A stretch of DNA of 64,000 nt from Chryseobacterium sp. 3008163 (GTDB lineage Bacteria > Bacteroidota > Bacteroidia > Flavobacteriales > Weeksellaceae). The stretch spans positions 2,480,001-2,544,000 of the forward strand of contig NZ_CP033070.1 of the NCBI RefSeq assembly GCF_003669035.1, read 5' to 3'. Below, piece by piece: positions 1 through 7,031 of this stretch; the stretch's first letter is position 1, and each line of letters begins with the position of its first letter. The position numbers and the translations under genes are program-made. Under the pieces are notes generated by a model, which saw only the letters and a program-made list of their open reading frames with translations, was not told the DNA's origin and made no database searches.

Positions 1-252
1 GAAAGGGCTCATGAAATTTTCGGAGCAATGGATGTAAGAACGGATAAAATGTTGGCTTTGGCTTTAAACAAGGGAAATGAAACCTTAATTTTAGGAGCCT
101 GGGGATGCGGTGTTTTTAAAAATGATCCTAAAGAAATTGCGGAATTGTTTAAAAAGCATCTTCACGGAAAGTATAAAAATAAATTTAAAAGAGTGGTTTT
201 TGCAGTTCTGACGAAGAAAGAAGAAATGATAAAGCCGTTCGAAGGAATATAA
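1..252 (+). CDS. PARG-like hydrolase, TIGR02452 family (3' part only)
   Basis: The reading frame is open from base 1, so the gene starts before the window. The last 83 residues contain the GAWGCGVFKNDP segment followed by AELFKKHL, typical of the C-terminus of TIGR02452 proteins, bacterial relatives of poly(ADP-ribose) glycohydrolase with a macrodomain-like fold. Family members are thought to cleave ADP-ribose from proteins or free ADP-ribose derivatives. The stop codon overlaps the next start by one base (TAATG), so it is the upstream member of the ADP-ribose operon. The catalytic GGG-x-QEE part lies outside the window, so activity cannot be judged. Confidence 0.8.
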   Translation, partial: ERAHEIFGAMDVRTDKMLALALNKGNETLILGAWGCGVFKNDPKEIAELFKKHLHGKYKNKFKRVVFAVLTKKEEMIKPFEGI

Positions 253-1163
253 TGAAAACAGATAAACTCTTACTCGCTTCAAAATCTCTCATAGGAGTTT
301 CCATAGGGGATGCTTTTGGAGAAAGTTTTTTCGGGCATGAAGATTTGATGAAAAATTATATTCATCAAAAAATTCTTCCTGAAACTTCTCTTGACTTTAC
401 AGACGACACAATTATGTCGATTGCAACTTTCAAGTCTTTGGAAAAATTTGGCGTGATTAATCAGGATTTTCTGGCGAAAGAGTTTACAAAAAACTATTAT
501 TTAGATATAAACAGAGGTTACGGACCATCAATGCATCAATATTTCGGAGCTGTAAAAAGTGGAGAAAACTGGAAAGAAGTTTCTTATTCAAAATTTGAAG
601 GACAAGGTTCGATGGGAAATGGCGGTGCAATGAGAGCTTCTGTGATTGGGGCACACTTTTATGATGATTTGAATCAACTTAAAATCAATGCAGAACTATC
701 CTGTGAAGTGACTCACGCAAATAAAGAAGCAATAGAAGGAACAAAAGCAATTGCGCTGGCTGCAGCTTTTGCGATTCGGGAAAAGTTAGGAATTAAAAAA
801 TATTCTCAGGAAGAATTTATTCAAAAAATTCAGGATGAATTAAATGATTCTGATATGAAAAGTAAGCTTAATAAAGTTATTCACTTAAATGGAAATCCAA
901 GTATTGAACTGCTGGTAAAAACATTAGGAAACGGAATCAAAATGACCGCTCAAGATACAGTTCCACTTGTCATTTGGATGCTTTCGAGATATAGAAATAA
1001 TTTTGAAGAATGTCTTTGGAATACAGTTTCTGCATTGGGAGACAGAGATACAACCTGTGCAATGGTGGCAGGAATAAGTATTTTATGCTGCGATGAAAAT
1101 TCAATCCCAGATTGGACGGAGAATATTGAAAATTGGAAAAAAAGCAGATTTTATGAAGATTGA
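252..1163 (+). CDS. ADP-ribosylglycohydrolase family protein (DraG-like), copy 1
   Basis: A 303-residue protein of the DraG/ARH3 all-helical family, which removes ADP-ribose from modified residues or O-acetyl-ADP-ribose using two Mg2+ ions. Visible motifs are the N-terminal [10 protein letters not shown], the metal-binding DDT (in FTDDTIMS, near residue 51), [12 protein letters not shown] near residue 122, and the C-terminal GDRDTTCAM. The last corresponds to the usual GDTDTTA metal site, with Arg in place of Thr. Length is normal for the family. It overlaps both neighbours by a few bases, so translational coupling is likely. A second, divergent copy lies at 2935-3876; the two probably have different substrates. 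Confidence 0.9.
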   Translation: MKTDKLLLASKSLIGVSIGDAFGESFFGHEDLMKNYIHQKILPETSLDFTDDTIMSIATFKSLEKFGVINQDFLAKEFTKNYYLDINRGYGPSMHQYFGAVKSGENWKEVSYSKFEGQGSMGNGGAMRASVIGAHFYDDLNQLKINAELSCEVTHANKEAIEGTKAIALAAAFAIREKLGIKKYSQEEFIQKIQDELNDSDMKSKLNKVIHLNGNPSIELLVKTLGNGIKMTAQDTVPLVIWMLSRYRNNFEECLWNTVSALGDRDTTCAMVAGISILCCDENSIPDWTENIENWKKSRFYED

Positions 1164-1659
1164 ATTAATAAAAGCCGACATCACAAAAATAAATACAGAC
1201 GCCATCGTCAATGCTGCCAATTCTTCATTGCTTGGTGGCGGTGGAGTTGACGGTGCTATTCATCGTGCCGGAGGATCGCAGATTTTGGAGGAATGCAAAG
1301 AAATCAGAAACCGACAGGGAAAATGTAAAACAGGAGAAGCTGTAAAAACAACAGCCGGAAATCTTCCCGCAAAATATGTCATTCATACGGTCGGTCCAAT
1401 TTGGAATAACGATGAAGAAAAATCTTCACAACTTCTAGCAAATTGTTATAGAAACTCATTAAAATTGGCTGAAAGTTTAGATGTAAAAACTATTGCTTTT
1501 CCAAATATCAGTACAGGAGTTTATAGATTTCCAAAAGAATTAGCGGCGAAAATTGCTGTTGAGGTAGTGAAGAAGTTTGAATCAGATATTGTTGAGAAAG
1601 TTATTTTTGTATGCTTTGATGAGGAAAATGAAAAAATTTATAATAAGTTTTTACAATAA
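1153..1659 (+). CDS. Macrodomain protein, O-acetyl-ADP-ribose deacetylase type
   Basis: A 168-residue stand-alone macrodomain of the YmdB/MacroD type. I chose the ATG at 1153 because the domain begins at once there ([11 protein letters not shown]); a longer frame exists but its extra 20 residues only overlap the previous gene. Ligand-binding segments are visible: [33 protein letters not shown] and ISTGVYRFP. These match enzymes that hydrolyse O-acetyl-ADP-ribose and mono-ADP-ribosyl esters, the product made by the sirtuin encoded two genes downstream. The start overlaps the upstream stop by 11 bases and the stop overlaps the next start (TAATG). Confidence 0.93.
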   Translation: MKIELIKADITKINTDAIVNAANSSLLGGGGVDGAIHRAGGSQILEECKEIRNRQGKCKTGEAVKTTAGNLPAKYVIHTVGPIWNNDEEKSSQLLANCYRNSLKLAESLDVKTIAFPNISTGVYRFPKELAAKIAVEVVKKFESDIVEKVIFVCFDEENEKIYNKFLQ

Positions 1660-2252
1660 TGGGGAACAATAATTTCAGATTTGTAGATGATCCTGAAAAT
1701 AAAAATGAAGGATTAACGGTTGAGGAAATTGATTCTCTCCAAGAAGAATCAAATTTGAGATTTCCCAAAATTTATATTTCTTTTCTTCAAAAAGCCGGCA
1801 AAAAATCAAATGTTTTTCAGGTTGAAACAAACGCTGAAATATTAAGAAAAATTCAAAATGAACTAAGATCAGAACTGGATAAACTTAATTTATTACAAAA
1901 TGAAAATATTCTTTGTATAAAAAAGTATGAAGTATATGAAGAATATTTCAATTCAAATTTTGAAACGTATTATTTTTTTAATCTTTCCGAAAATAAATGG
2001 AATCCTACACTTTATATTTTCGAGGAAGTCTGTATTAATGAAGGATGGCTTGCTTTCAAAAAGCAAATAAGAGAAACGAAGGAAAACAATTTTATAGCCT
2101 TCATAAATTGTGAGACAGAGAGAAAATATGGCTTAACACCAAAGCAACACCTGAAAAATTTTCCTCTGTACATAATTTCAATACCATTATCTCTTATTTT
2201 GCTAATCATATTACGATTCCAAATTTTAAAAGAAAAAATTAAAAACCAATGA
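1659..2252 (+). CDS. SMI1/KNR4-like protein with C-terminal membrane anchor
   Basis: A 197-residue protein without a clear enzymatic motif. The start (LTVEEIDSLQEESNLRFP, then YISFLQKAG) resembles the beginning of SMI1/KNR4 (SUKH) domains, which bind diverse partners and often act as immunity or scaffold proteins. Near residues 170-187 a hydrophobic stretch (LYIISIPLSLILLIIL) followed by lysines looks like one membrane helix with a cytoplasmic tail. It is coupled on both sides inside the ADP-ribose operon (TAATG before, ATGA after). The family call rests on a short N-terminal resemblance and is tentative. Confidence 0.5.
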   Translation: MGNNNFRFVDDPENKNEGLTVEEIDSLQEESNLRFPKIYISFLQKAGKKSNVFQVETNAEILRKIQNELRSELDKLNLLQNENILCIKKYEVYEEYFNSNFETYYFFNLSENKWNPTLYIFEEVCINEGWLAFKKQIRETKENNFIAFINCETERKYGLTPKQHLKNFPLYIISIPLSLILLIILRFQILKEKIKNQ

Positions 2253-2935
2253 AAAAACTAACCATATTAAGCGGTGCCGGAATCAGCGCCGAAAGCGGAA
2301 TAAAAACCTTCAGAGACGGAGATGGTCTTTGGGAAAATCACAGCATCACGGATGTAGCGAGTCCGGAAGGCTGGAGAAAAGACAGAGAACTGGTTCTTGA
2401 ATTTTACAACCAGAGACGTCGCCAGCTTCATGAAGTAGAACCGAATGATGCGCATAAGCTCATTGCCGATTTAGAAAAATATTTCGAAGTTCAAATCATC
2501 ACTCAAAACATCGATGATTTACACGAAAGAGCTGGTTCGGAAAATATCATTCACCTTCACGGCGAATTGTTTAAATCTTGTTCGTGCAATAATAAAAGCT
2601 TGATTTACGAACAAAAAGACGACATCAAAATCGGAGATAAAGCAGAAGACGGAGCACAATTGAGACCTTTCATCGTTTGGTTCGGGGAAGATGTTCCTTT
2701 GATGAAAGAAGCGACAGAAAAAGCAAGAGAGGCAGATATTTTTTTGGTCATCGGAACTTCTTTACAGGTCTATCCTGCTGCAGGACTGCTACACGACATC
2801 AAAGATGACTGTTTGCTGATTGTAATCAATCCCAACGAAACAGGTTTCGGGTACGGACAAAGGGCGGTTGTCATGAAAGAGACCGCAACGAAAGGAATGA
2901 AATTATTGTTTGATAAGCTTGTAAATCTAGCCTAA
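2249..2935 (+). CDS. NAD-dependent protein deacylase, sirtuin class III (CobB-like)
   Basis: A 228-residue Sir2 protein that removes acyl groups from lysines using NAD+, giving nicotinamide and O-acyl-ADP-ribose. Motifs in order: GAGISAESGIKTFRD (NAD site), FYNQRRRQL with the Y-x-x-R pair that marks class III (desuccinylase/demalonylase-type) sirtuins, TQNIDDLHERAG, the catalytic His in HLHGE, WFGE, and GTSLQVYPAAG. The zinc module is reduced: SCSCNN supplies Cys residues but the second CxxC is not visible. It overlaps the previous gene by ATGA and the next by TAATG. Its product is a natural substrate for the macrodomain and DraG-like proteins in the same operon. Confidence 0.93.
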   Translation: MKKLTILSGAGISAESGIKTFRDGDGLWENHSITDVASPEGWRKDRELVLEFYNQRRRQLHEVEPNDAHKLIADLEKYFEVQIITQNIDDLHERAGSENIIHLHGELFKSCSCNNKSLIYEQKDDIKIGDKAEDGAQLRPFIVWFGEDVPLMKEATEKAREADIFLVIGTSLQVYPAAGLLHDIKDDCLLIVINPNETGFGYGQRAVVMKETATKGMKLLFDKLVNLA

Positions 2936-3876
2936 TGGAAAATAGTGTAAAAGCCGGAATTTTTGGAGTTTGTATTGGCGATGCTTTGGGCGTTCCGGTG
3001 GAATTTAAGAAGAGAGAAGATCTGAAAAAATCCCCTGTTACCGGATATTTGGAATATATGTCATGGAATCAGCCCAAAGGAACTTGGAGCGACGACAGTT
3101 CTTTAACTCTTTGTCTTGCAGAAGTATTGGCAAAAGGCTACGACTTAGAAAAAATTGGAGAAAGCTTTGTAAAATGGAATAAATACGGACATTGGACAGC
3201 TCACGGAAGACTTTTCGATATTGGCGGAACAACAAGGCATTCCATTGCAAGATTGATTAAGGGAGAAAGTGCAAAATTTTCAGGAAATATTTTTGAAGAA
3301 GATAATGGCAATGGTTCTTTGATGAGAATCCTTCCCTTGGCTTTTTATCTTAAAGATGAAGAAAATATTGAAAAATTATATCAAATCGTAAAAGAAGTTT
3401 CGTCAATTACTCATGGACATTTTCGTTCTGTTTTTGCATGTTTTATCTATGTGATTTTTGCCATTGAATTAATTAAACAAAGAGATAAAAAAGAAGCATA
3501 TCATCATGTTCAAAAGTTTGTTTTGGAATATGCAGAATTTCAAGGATTTAACTTAAATGAGATTAAACTGTTTGAAAGAATTTTAATGAATGATATTTCA
3601 AAATACTCTGTAGATGAAATTAGAAGTAGCGGCTACGTTCTTCACAGTTTAGAAGCTTCATTATGGTGTTTCCTAAATTCCGAAAGTTATTCCGAAGCCG
3701 TTTTGAAAGCCGTCAATTTAGGAGAAGATACCGATACAACCGGAGCCATTACAGGCGGAATTGCAGGAATTTATTATGGTTTTGAAAATATTCCTGAAGA
3801 ATGGATTGCTGAATTAGTGAGGAAGGAGGATATTGAAAACTTATGTAATAAATTAGAGAAAAAAATAATGAAATAA
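2935..3876 (+). CDS. ADP-ribosylglycohydrolase family protein (DraG-like), copy 2
   Basis: A 313-residue DraG/ARH-type hydrolase, distinct from copy 1 at 252. Motifs: GDALGVPVEF at the N-terminus, WSDDSSLTLCLAE (metal-binding aspartates), GNGSLMRILPLA, THGHFRS, and the canonical C-terminal metal site GEDTDTTGAITGG. All metal-binding positions look intact, unlike copy 1, which has an Arg in the last motif. It is expected to hydrolyse ADP-ribose from proteins, nucleic acid ends or small molecules. It follows the sirtuin with a TAATG overlap and precedes the RNA phosphotransferase by 10 bases. Confidence 0.92.
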   Translation: MENSVKAGIFGVCIGDALGVPVEFKKREDLKKSPVTGYLEYMSWNQPKGTWSDDSSLTLCLAEVLAKGYDLEKIGESFVKWNKYGHWTAHGRLFDIGGTTRHSIARLIKGESAKFSGNIFEEDNGNGSLMRILPLAFYLKDEENIEKLYQIVKEVSSITHGHFRSVFACFIYVIFAIELIKQRDKKEAYHHVQKFVLEYAEFQGFNLNEIKLFERILMNDISKYSVDEIRSSGYVLHSLEASLWCFLNSESYSEAVLKAVNLGEDTDTTGAITGGIAGIYYGFENIPEEWIAELVRKEDIENLCNKLEKKIMK

Positions 3877-3886
3877 AGCACAAACC

Positions 3887-4435
3887 ATGAACGAACAACA
3901 TAAGAAAAAATTAAGCAAATTCCTGAGCTATGTTCTCAGGCATCATCCCGAACTCATCAATTTGAATTTGGATGAAAATGGATGGGCAGATGTTGATGAA
4001 TTAATCACAAAATCAAAAAGAGATTCTTATGAAGGCTTTACCTTTGAAGAATTAGATGAAATCGTACAAACTAACGAAAAAAAGCGTTTTGCTTTTAATG
4101 AAGATAAAACAAGAATCAGAGCCAGTCAAGGACATTCAGTTGAGATTAATCTGGCTTTAATTCCACAACAACCACCTGAATTTTTGTATCACGGAACAGC
4201 TCAAAGTAATATCGTATCCATTTTAGAAAAAGGTATTGAAAAAAGAAGCCGACAACATGTTCATTTAAGTCAAGATAAAGAAACCGCTACCAGAGTAGGA
4301 ATGCGCCACGGAAAACCGGTTATTCTAACGATCAGAACACAAAAAATGTTTGAAGAGGGAATTGAATTTTATCTTTCGGAAAACGAGGTTTGGCTGACGG
4401 ATTTTGTGAAGTCGAAATATATCACTCATGAGTAA
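3887..4435 (+). CDS. kptA: RNA 2'-phosphotransferase (Tpt1/KptA family)
   Basis: A 182-residue KptA. The family transfers an internal RNA 2'-phosphate to NAD+, producing ADP-ribose 1'',2''-cyclic phosphate and nicotinamide; some members instead ADP-ribosylate RNA or DNA 5' ends. Family features are KFLSYVLRHHPELI and ENGWADVDELI (winged-helix lobe), then YHGTAQSNI and QHVHLSQDKETA with GMRHGKP (NAD lobe). It is the last gene of the operon, 10 bases after the second DraG gene. The upstream macrodomain and DraG proteins are suited to dispose of its ADP-ribose product. Confidence 0.93.
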   Translation: MNEQHKKKLSKFLSYVLRHHPELINLNLDENGWADVDELITKSKRDSYEGFTFEELDEIVQTNEKKRFAFNEDKTRIRASQGHSVEINLALIPQQPPEFLYHGTAQSNIVSILEKGIEKRSRQHVHLSQDKETATRVGMRHGKPVILTIRTQKMFEEGIEFYLSENEVWLTDFVKSKYITHE

Positions 4436-4502
4436 TTGTTTTTCAATCTATTGGTATTGAAATATTTAATTAAAATAAATCTAGTCTTTTTCCTTCCGTG
4501 AT

Positions 4503-4521
4503 TCAGGTGTTTTTCCTGTAA
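4503..4521 (+). promoter_or_regulatory. Putative operator, CAGG-n7-CCTGTAA element (copy 1)
   Basis: The sequence TCAGGTGTTTTTCCTGTAA lies 57 bases before the start at 4579. It matches 18 of 19 bases of an element 124 bases before the caspase gene at 41968, the only difference being T/C at position 8. The CAGG and CCTG half-sites form a short inverted repeat. This suggests a shared regulator; the NarL-type regulator at 40995 is a candidate by location only. Confidence 0.5.
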
Positions 4522-4578
4522 GTTTTATGTTTTTATAGAGCGAAATTTGTTCTGTTAAACCATTAAAAACCAAAAATC

Positions 4579-4860
4579 ATGACAACTAAAAAACATTTTT
4601 TCGTTTCATTAGAAGGAGTAGATCTTAGCGACGAACAATTAAAAAACATCGACAAAAGAATTCAGAATGTAGTACTTTCTGAGCTTTCAAAAGTCGATAA
4701 CACGCAGTCTTTCTCTGCTCAACGAGATTTCAGAGCCATTATAAAGCCTCTTCGCATCAAAGACTGGTTTCCGTGGGGAATTGTCATCCTCAAACCGCAG
4801 ATTGACATTCAGTCTCAGTTAAAAGATATTCAGTCTCAAATCAAAGCTTATGGAGGCTAA
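4579..4860 (+). CDS. Conserved-looking small protein of unknown function
   Basis: A 93-residue soluble protein; I do not recognise a named family. It begins KKHFFVSLEGVDLSDEQL, has a mid-region rich in charged residues, a central DWFPWGIVILKP segment and a repeat-like tail (IDIQSQLKDIQSQIKAYGG). It has no signal peptide or membrane helix. Its last 11 bases overlap the start of the Cys-rich gene at 4850, so the two are coupled. The shared upstream element suggests co-regulation with the caspase/trypsin genes at 41968-43891, so it could be one of the small trypsin-co-occurring proteins of such systems; that is inference from context only. Confidence 0.7.
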   Translation: MTTKKHFFVSLEGVDLSDEQLKNIDKRIQNVVLSELSKVDNTQSFSAQRDFRAIIKPLRIKDWFPWGIVILKPQIDIQSQLKDIQSQIKAYGG

Positions 4861-5254
4861 AAACAGCTCATCAAAAAAGATGTGTCCCAGTTACTTAGGA
4901 AAAACCGGGGCGCAGCTTTTTGGAGTATTGGGAAAAGACGGGAAAGTGAATTTTATCACGCCACTTACCGTCACAGAAGAGTTTCTTGAGCTCAATAAAA
5001 AGAAAAGCAATCTCGAGCAGCGATTCCGTTTTACAGGAAAATGCGCAGAAAAAGGGTGTTCACAATGGAATAAAGAAGAGTCGAAATGTTCGCTCTCACA
5101 AAAAGTTCAAACACTTGAAAAAGACAGAGTACAGGAATTATCATTCTGCCCGATTCGTTCCCAATGCCGTTGGTTTTTTCAGGATAGAGAAAATGCCTGT
5201 TTTTCCTGCAACGAAGTAACCCGGAATATGGAAGAGTTACTTTTGAGTATTTAA
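4850..5254 (+). CDS. Cysteine-rich protein of unknown function
   Basis: A 134-residue cytoplasmic protein with nine cysteines. One is near the N-terminus (KKMCPSYLG). The others form clusters: GKCAEKGCSQW with a following KCSLSQ, and FCPIRSQCRWFF with ACFSCNEVT. The spacing suggests one or two metal or Fe-S sites. No signal peptide is present. It overlaps the 4579 gene and ends before a bidirectional terminator, so the two genes form a bicistronic unit. I cannot name the family; a redox or metal-sensing role is only a guess. Confidence 0.7.
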   Translation: MEAKNSSSKKMCPSYLGKTGAQLFGVLGKDGKVNFITPLTVTEEFLELNKKKSNLEQRFRFTGKCAEKGCSQWNKEESKCSLSQKVQTLEKDRVQELSFCPIRSQCRWFFQDRENACFSCNEVTRNMEELLLSI

Positions 5255-5292
5255 TTCTTGAGAATTTCAATTTAATTAATGATCTCAAAATA

Positions 5293-5322
5293 AAAATACG
5301 CTCCAATTAGAAGCGTATTTTT
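5293..5322. terminator. Bidirectional terminator
   Basis: AAAATACGCT and AGCGTATTTTT form a 10-bp stem around a 9-base loop, with T-runs on both strands. It separates the convergent genes ending at 5254 (plus) and 5323 (minus). Confidence 0.85.
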
Positions 5323-6207
5323 CTATCTTTTAGGTAACCCTTTTTTCAAAGCATAATTGGCTCTTTCAACGGCTTTTTTCTCTTTCCAGTCCATGTAGCG
5401 TTTTTTGTAACGACCTTTCATGAAATTATCAAAATTTCTCTGAACGGTCAGATTCCACAAAGAATTGGCTTTCACCGCCCATGATTTGTCCCATGCACGA
5501 AGCGAAATAGAGAAACTTCCATCCAGATATTTCATCCAGTGCCACCATCCTGTTGGCATAAACAAAGTGTCGCCGTGTTCTAGAAAACACTCAATTCCTT
5601 CTACACCGTCCAATGCCGGAAATTTTTCAAAATCAGGATTAGAAATGTCATAATCCTCCAATGCATACGTAGTATAAGGAAGTTTATACAACCTGTCTTT
5701 CCATTTGTATTCGAAAAGCAAAACATGTTTTCTTCCGTTAAAATGGGTGTGGAAAATATGAGCTAAATCGATATCGAAATGTAAAAAAGTTACAGAACCT
5801 TGACCTCCAAAAAACATTCCCGGATATTTATCCAAAAAACCACCCATCAGTTCTTTCGGTGGGATATACTCATCAAGTAATTTTGAAGCGTGTTTGATTG
5901 GGTCGAAAAAGAAAATTCGAAGATCAGTAGGTTCTCTTTGGATGAGATCTATATAATCTGCAAATTTCATTTCGGTAGTCGGTGTATTGATGGGAGCCGA
6001 AGGATCAGCCTTTGCGCTGTCATAAAGAGGAACGATAATGTCTCCTACCACTTCTTTCACATAATCCATCGTCCATTTTTGATAGGCTGGCCATTTTTTG
6101 GCCATATTTTTTATCACTACCGGTTTTCTTGGGATCAGGTATTTCTCGCGGAACTCTTCTTGAGTAATATCATCAACAATATCTATAGGTTTTAGAATAA
6201 CCCCCAT
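5323..6207 (-). CDS. Cupin-like (JmjC-type) Fe/2-oxoglutarate oxygenase
   Basis: A 294-residue protein of the cupin-8/JmjC type. The double-stranded beta-helix core shows an HxD iron motif in LHFDIDLAHIFHTHF, the segment GRKHVLLFEY, and a distal histidine in MPTGWWHWMKYL. Relatives hydroxylate protein or RNA side chains using Fe(II), O2 and 2-oxoglutarate. The N-terminus (REKYLIPRKPVVIKNMAKKWPA) is the usual entry strand of this family. It is a single gene between a terminator and a 306-base spacer. The substrate is unknown. Confidence 0.85.
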   Translation of the reverse strand: MGVILKPIDIVDDITQEEFREKYLIPRKPVVIKNMAKKWPAYQKWTMDYVKEVVGDIIVPLYDSAKADPSAPINTPTTEMKFADYIDLIQREPTDLRIFFFDPIKHASKLLDEYIPPKELMGGFLDKYPGMFFGGQGSVTFLHFDIDLAHIFHTHFNGRKHVLLFEYKWKDRLYKLPYTTYALEDYDISNPDFEKFPALDGVEGIECFLEHGDTLFMPTGWWHWMKYLDGSFSISLRAWDKSWAVKANSLWNLTVQRNFDNFMKGRYKKRYMDWKEKKAVERANYALKKGLPKR

Positions 6208-6513
6208 TTTTATAAATTTTATGTTACAAAATTATTAAATAAACTTATACGAAAATTGAAATATTGTTCTTTTTAATCTATGACCTTTATCATTTTTTAT
6301 TTAGATTGAGTATAAATTATTGTTCTAAATTATTTAAATTTATAGATGTATTTAATTACGAGGGAATTATTGCTAATTATATATTTTTATGTGTATAATT
6401 GTATGAAATTATAATCAATTTTTAAAAATTAGCGTGAATGATTAAAATTTGTTTTTCGAATATATAGGGTAAATGTGTATGTTTGTTGGACATTAAATTT
6501 TAAAATCAAAAAA
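6208..6513. other. AT-rich spacer, no gene seen
   Basis: This 306-base stretch separates the divergent cupin gene (minus) and a small secreted protein gene (plus). It is extremely AT-rich, must hold promoters for both, and shows no open frame or stable hairpin that I can support. Confidence 0.6.
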
Positions 6514-6786
6514 ATGAAAAAAGCTATTTTTATTTTGGTATGTTTTATTACATTATCATCTTTTACTTCTAAAGAAATTCAAACAAAAGAACTGCCATCA
6601 AACAGTCATTTTACATTTGGAAAGGTGTCAAAACAAAAAGTACAACTTAAAAAAGAAATGAAATACATTGAATTTACTACTTCATGTGGCATTCCTTGTT
6701 GGGCAGAATATGATACTGATTATTACAATGAAAACGATGTAATAGATATTATGCTTTATGTAGATGAATATTTTTGCGGAGAGTAG
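6514..6786 (+). CDS. Small secreted protein, unknown function
   Basis: A 90-residue protein. I chose the ATG at 6514 because it begins a Sec-type signal peptide (MKKAIFILVCFITLSSFTS); a longer frame from 6475 adds 13 residues that spoil this. The mature part is short, with three cysteines (TSCGIPCWAEYD near the middle, FCGE at the end) and many acidic and tyrosine residues. It is followed at once by a strong terminator, so it is monocistronic. I recognise no family. Confidence 0.65.
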   Translation: MKKAIFILVCFITLSSFTSKEIQTKELPSNSHFTFGKVSKQKVQLKKEMKYIEFTTSCGIPCWAEYDTDYYNENDVIDIMLYVDEYFCGE

Positions 6787-6807
6787 ATAAATTAAACAAT
6801 CATTCAT

Positions 6808-6849
6808 ACACAAAAAAACCTTGTATTTATTACAAGGTTTTTTTTGTGT
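6808..6849. terminator. Strong terminator
   Basis: A long perfect stem, ACACAAAAAAACCTTGTA pairing with TACAAGGTTTTTTTTGTGT around a 5-base loop, follows the small secreted protein gene. It is symmetrical, so it can act in both directions. Confidence 0.85.
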
Positions 6850-7031
6850 ATGGTAATCGGTTATACTAAAAGAGATAAATTTTTTCAAATATTAAAAAAA
6901 AGAGCTTCAAAATACAATTTATCACTATTTTTGTAGTCATAAAAATCAATTTAACCTTTGTTCAAAAATTAGATCTCTATAATGTGTAACAAAAAACAAG
7001 AACAAATAACTAATTACTCAAATAATAAATT

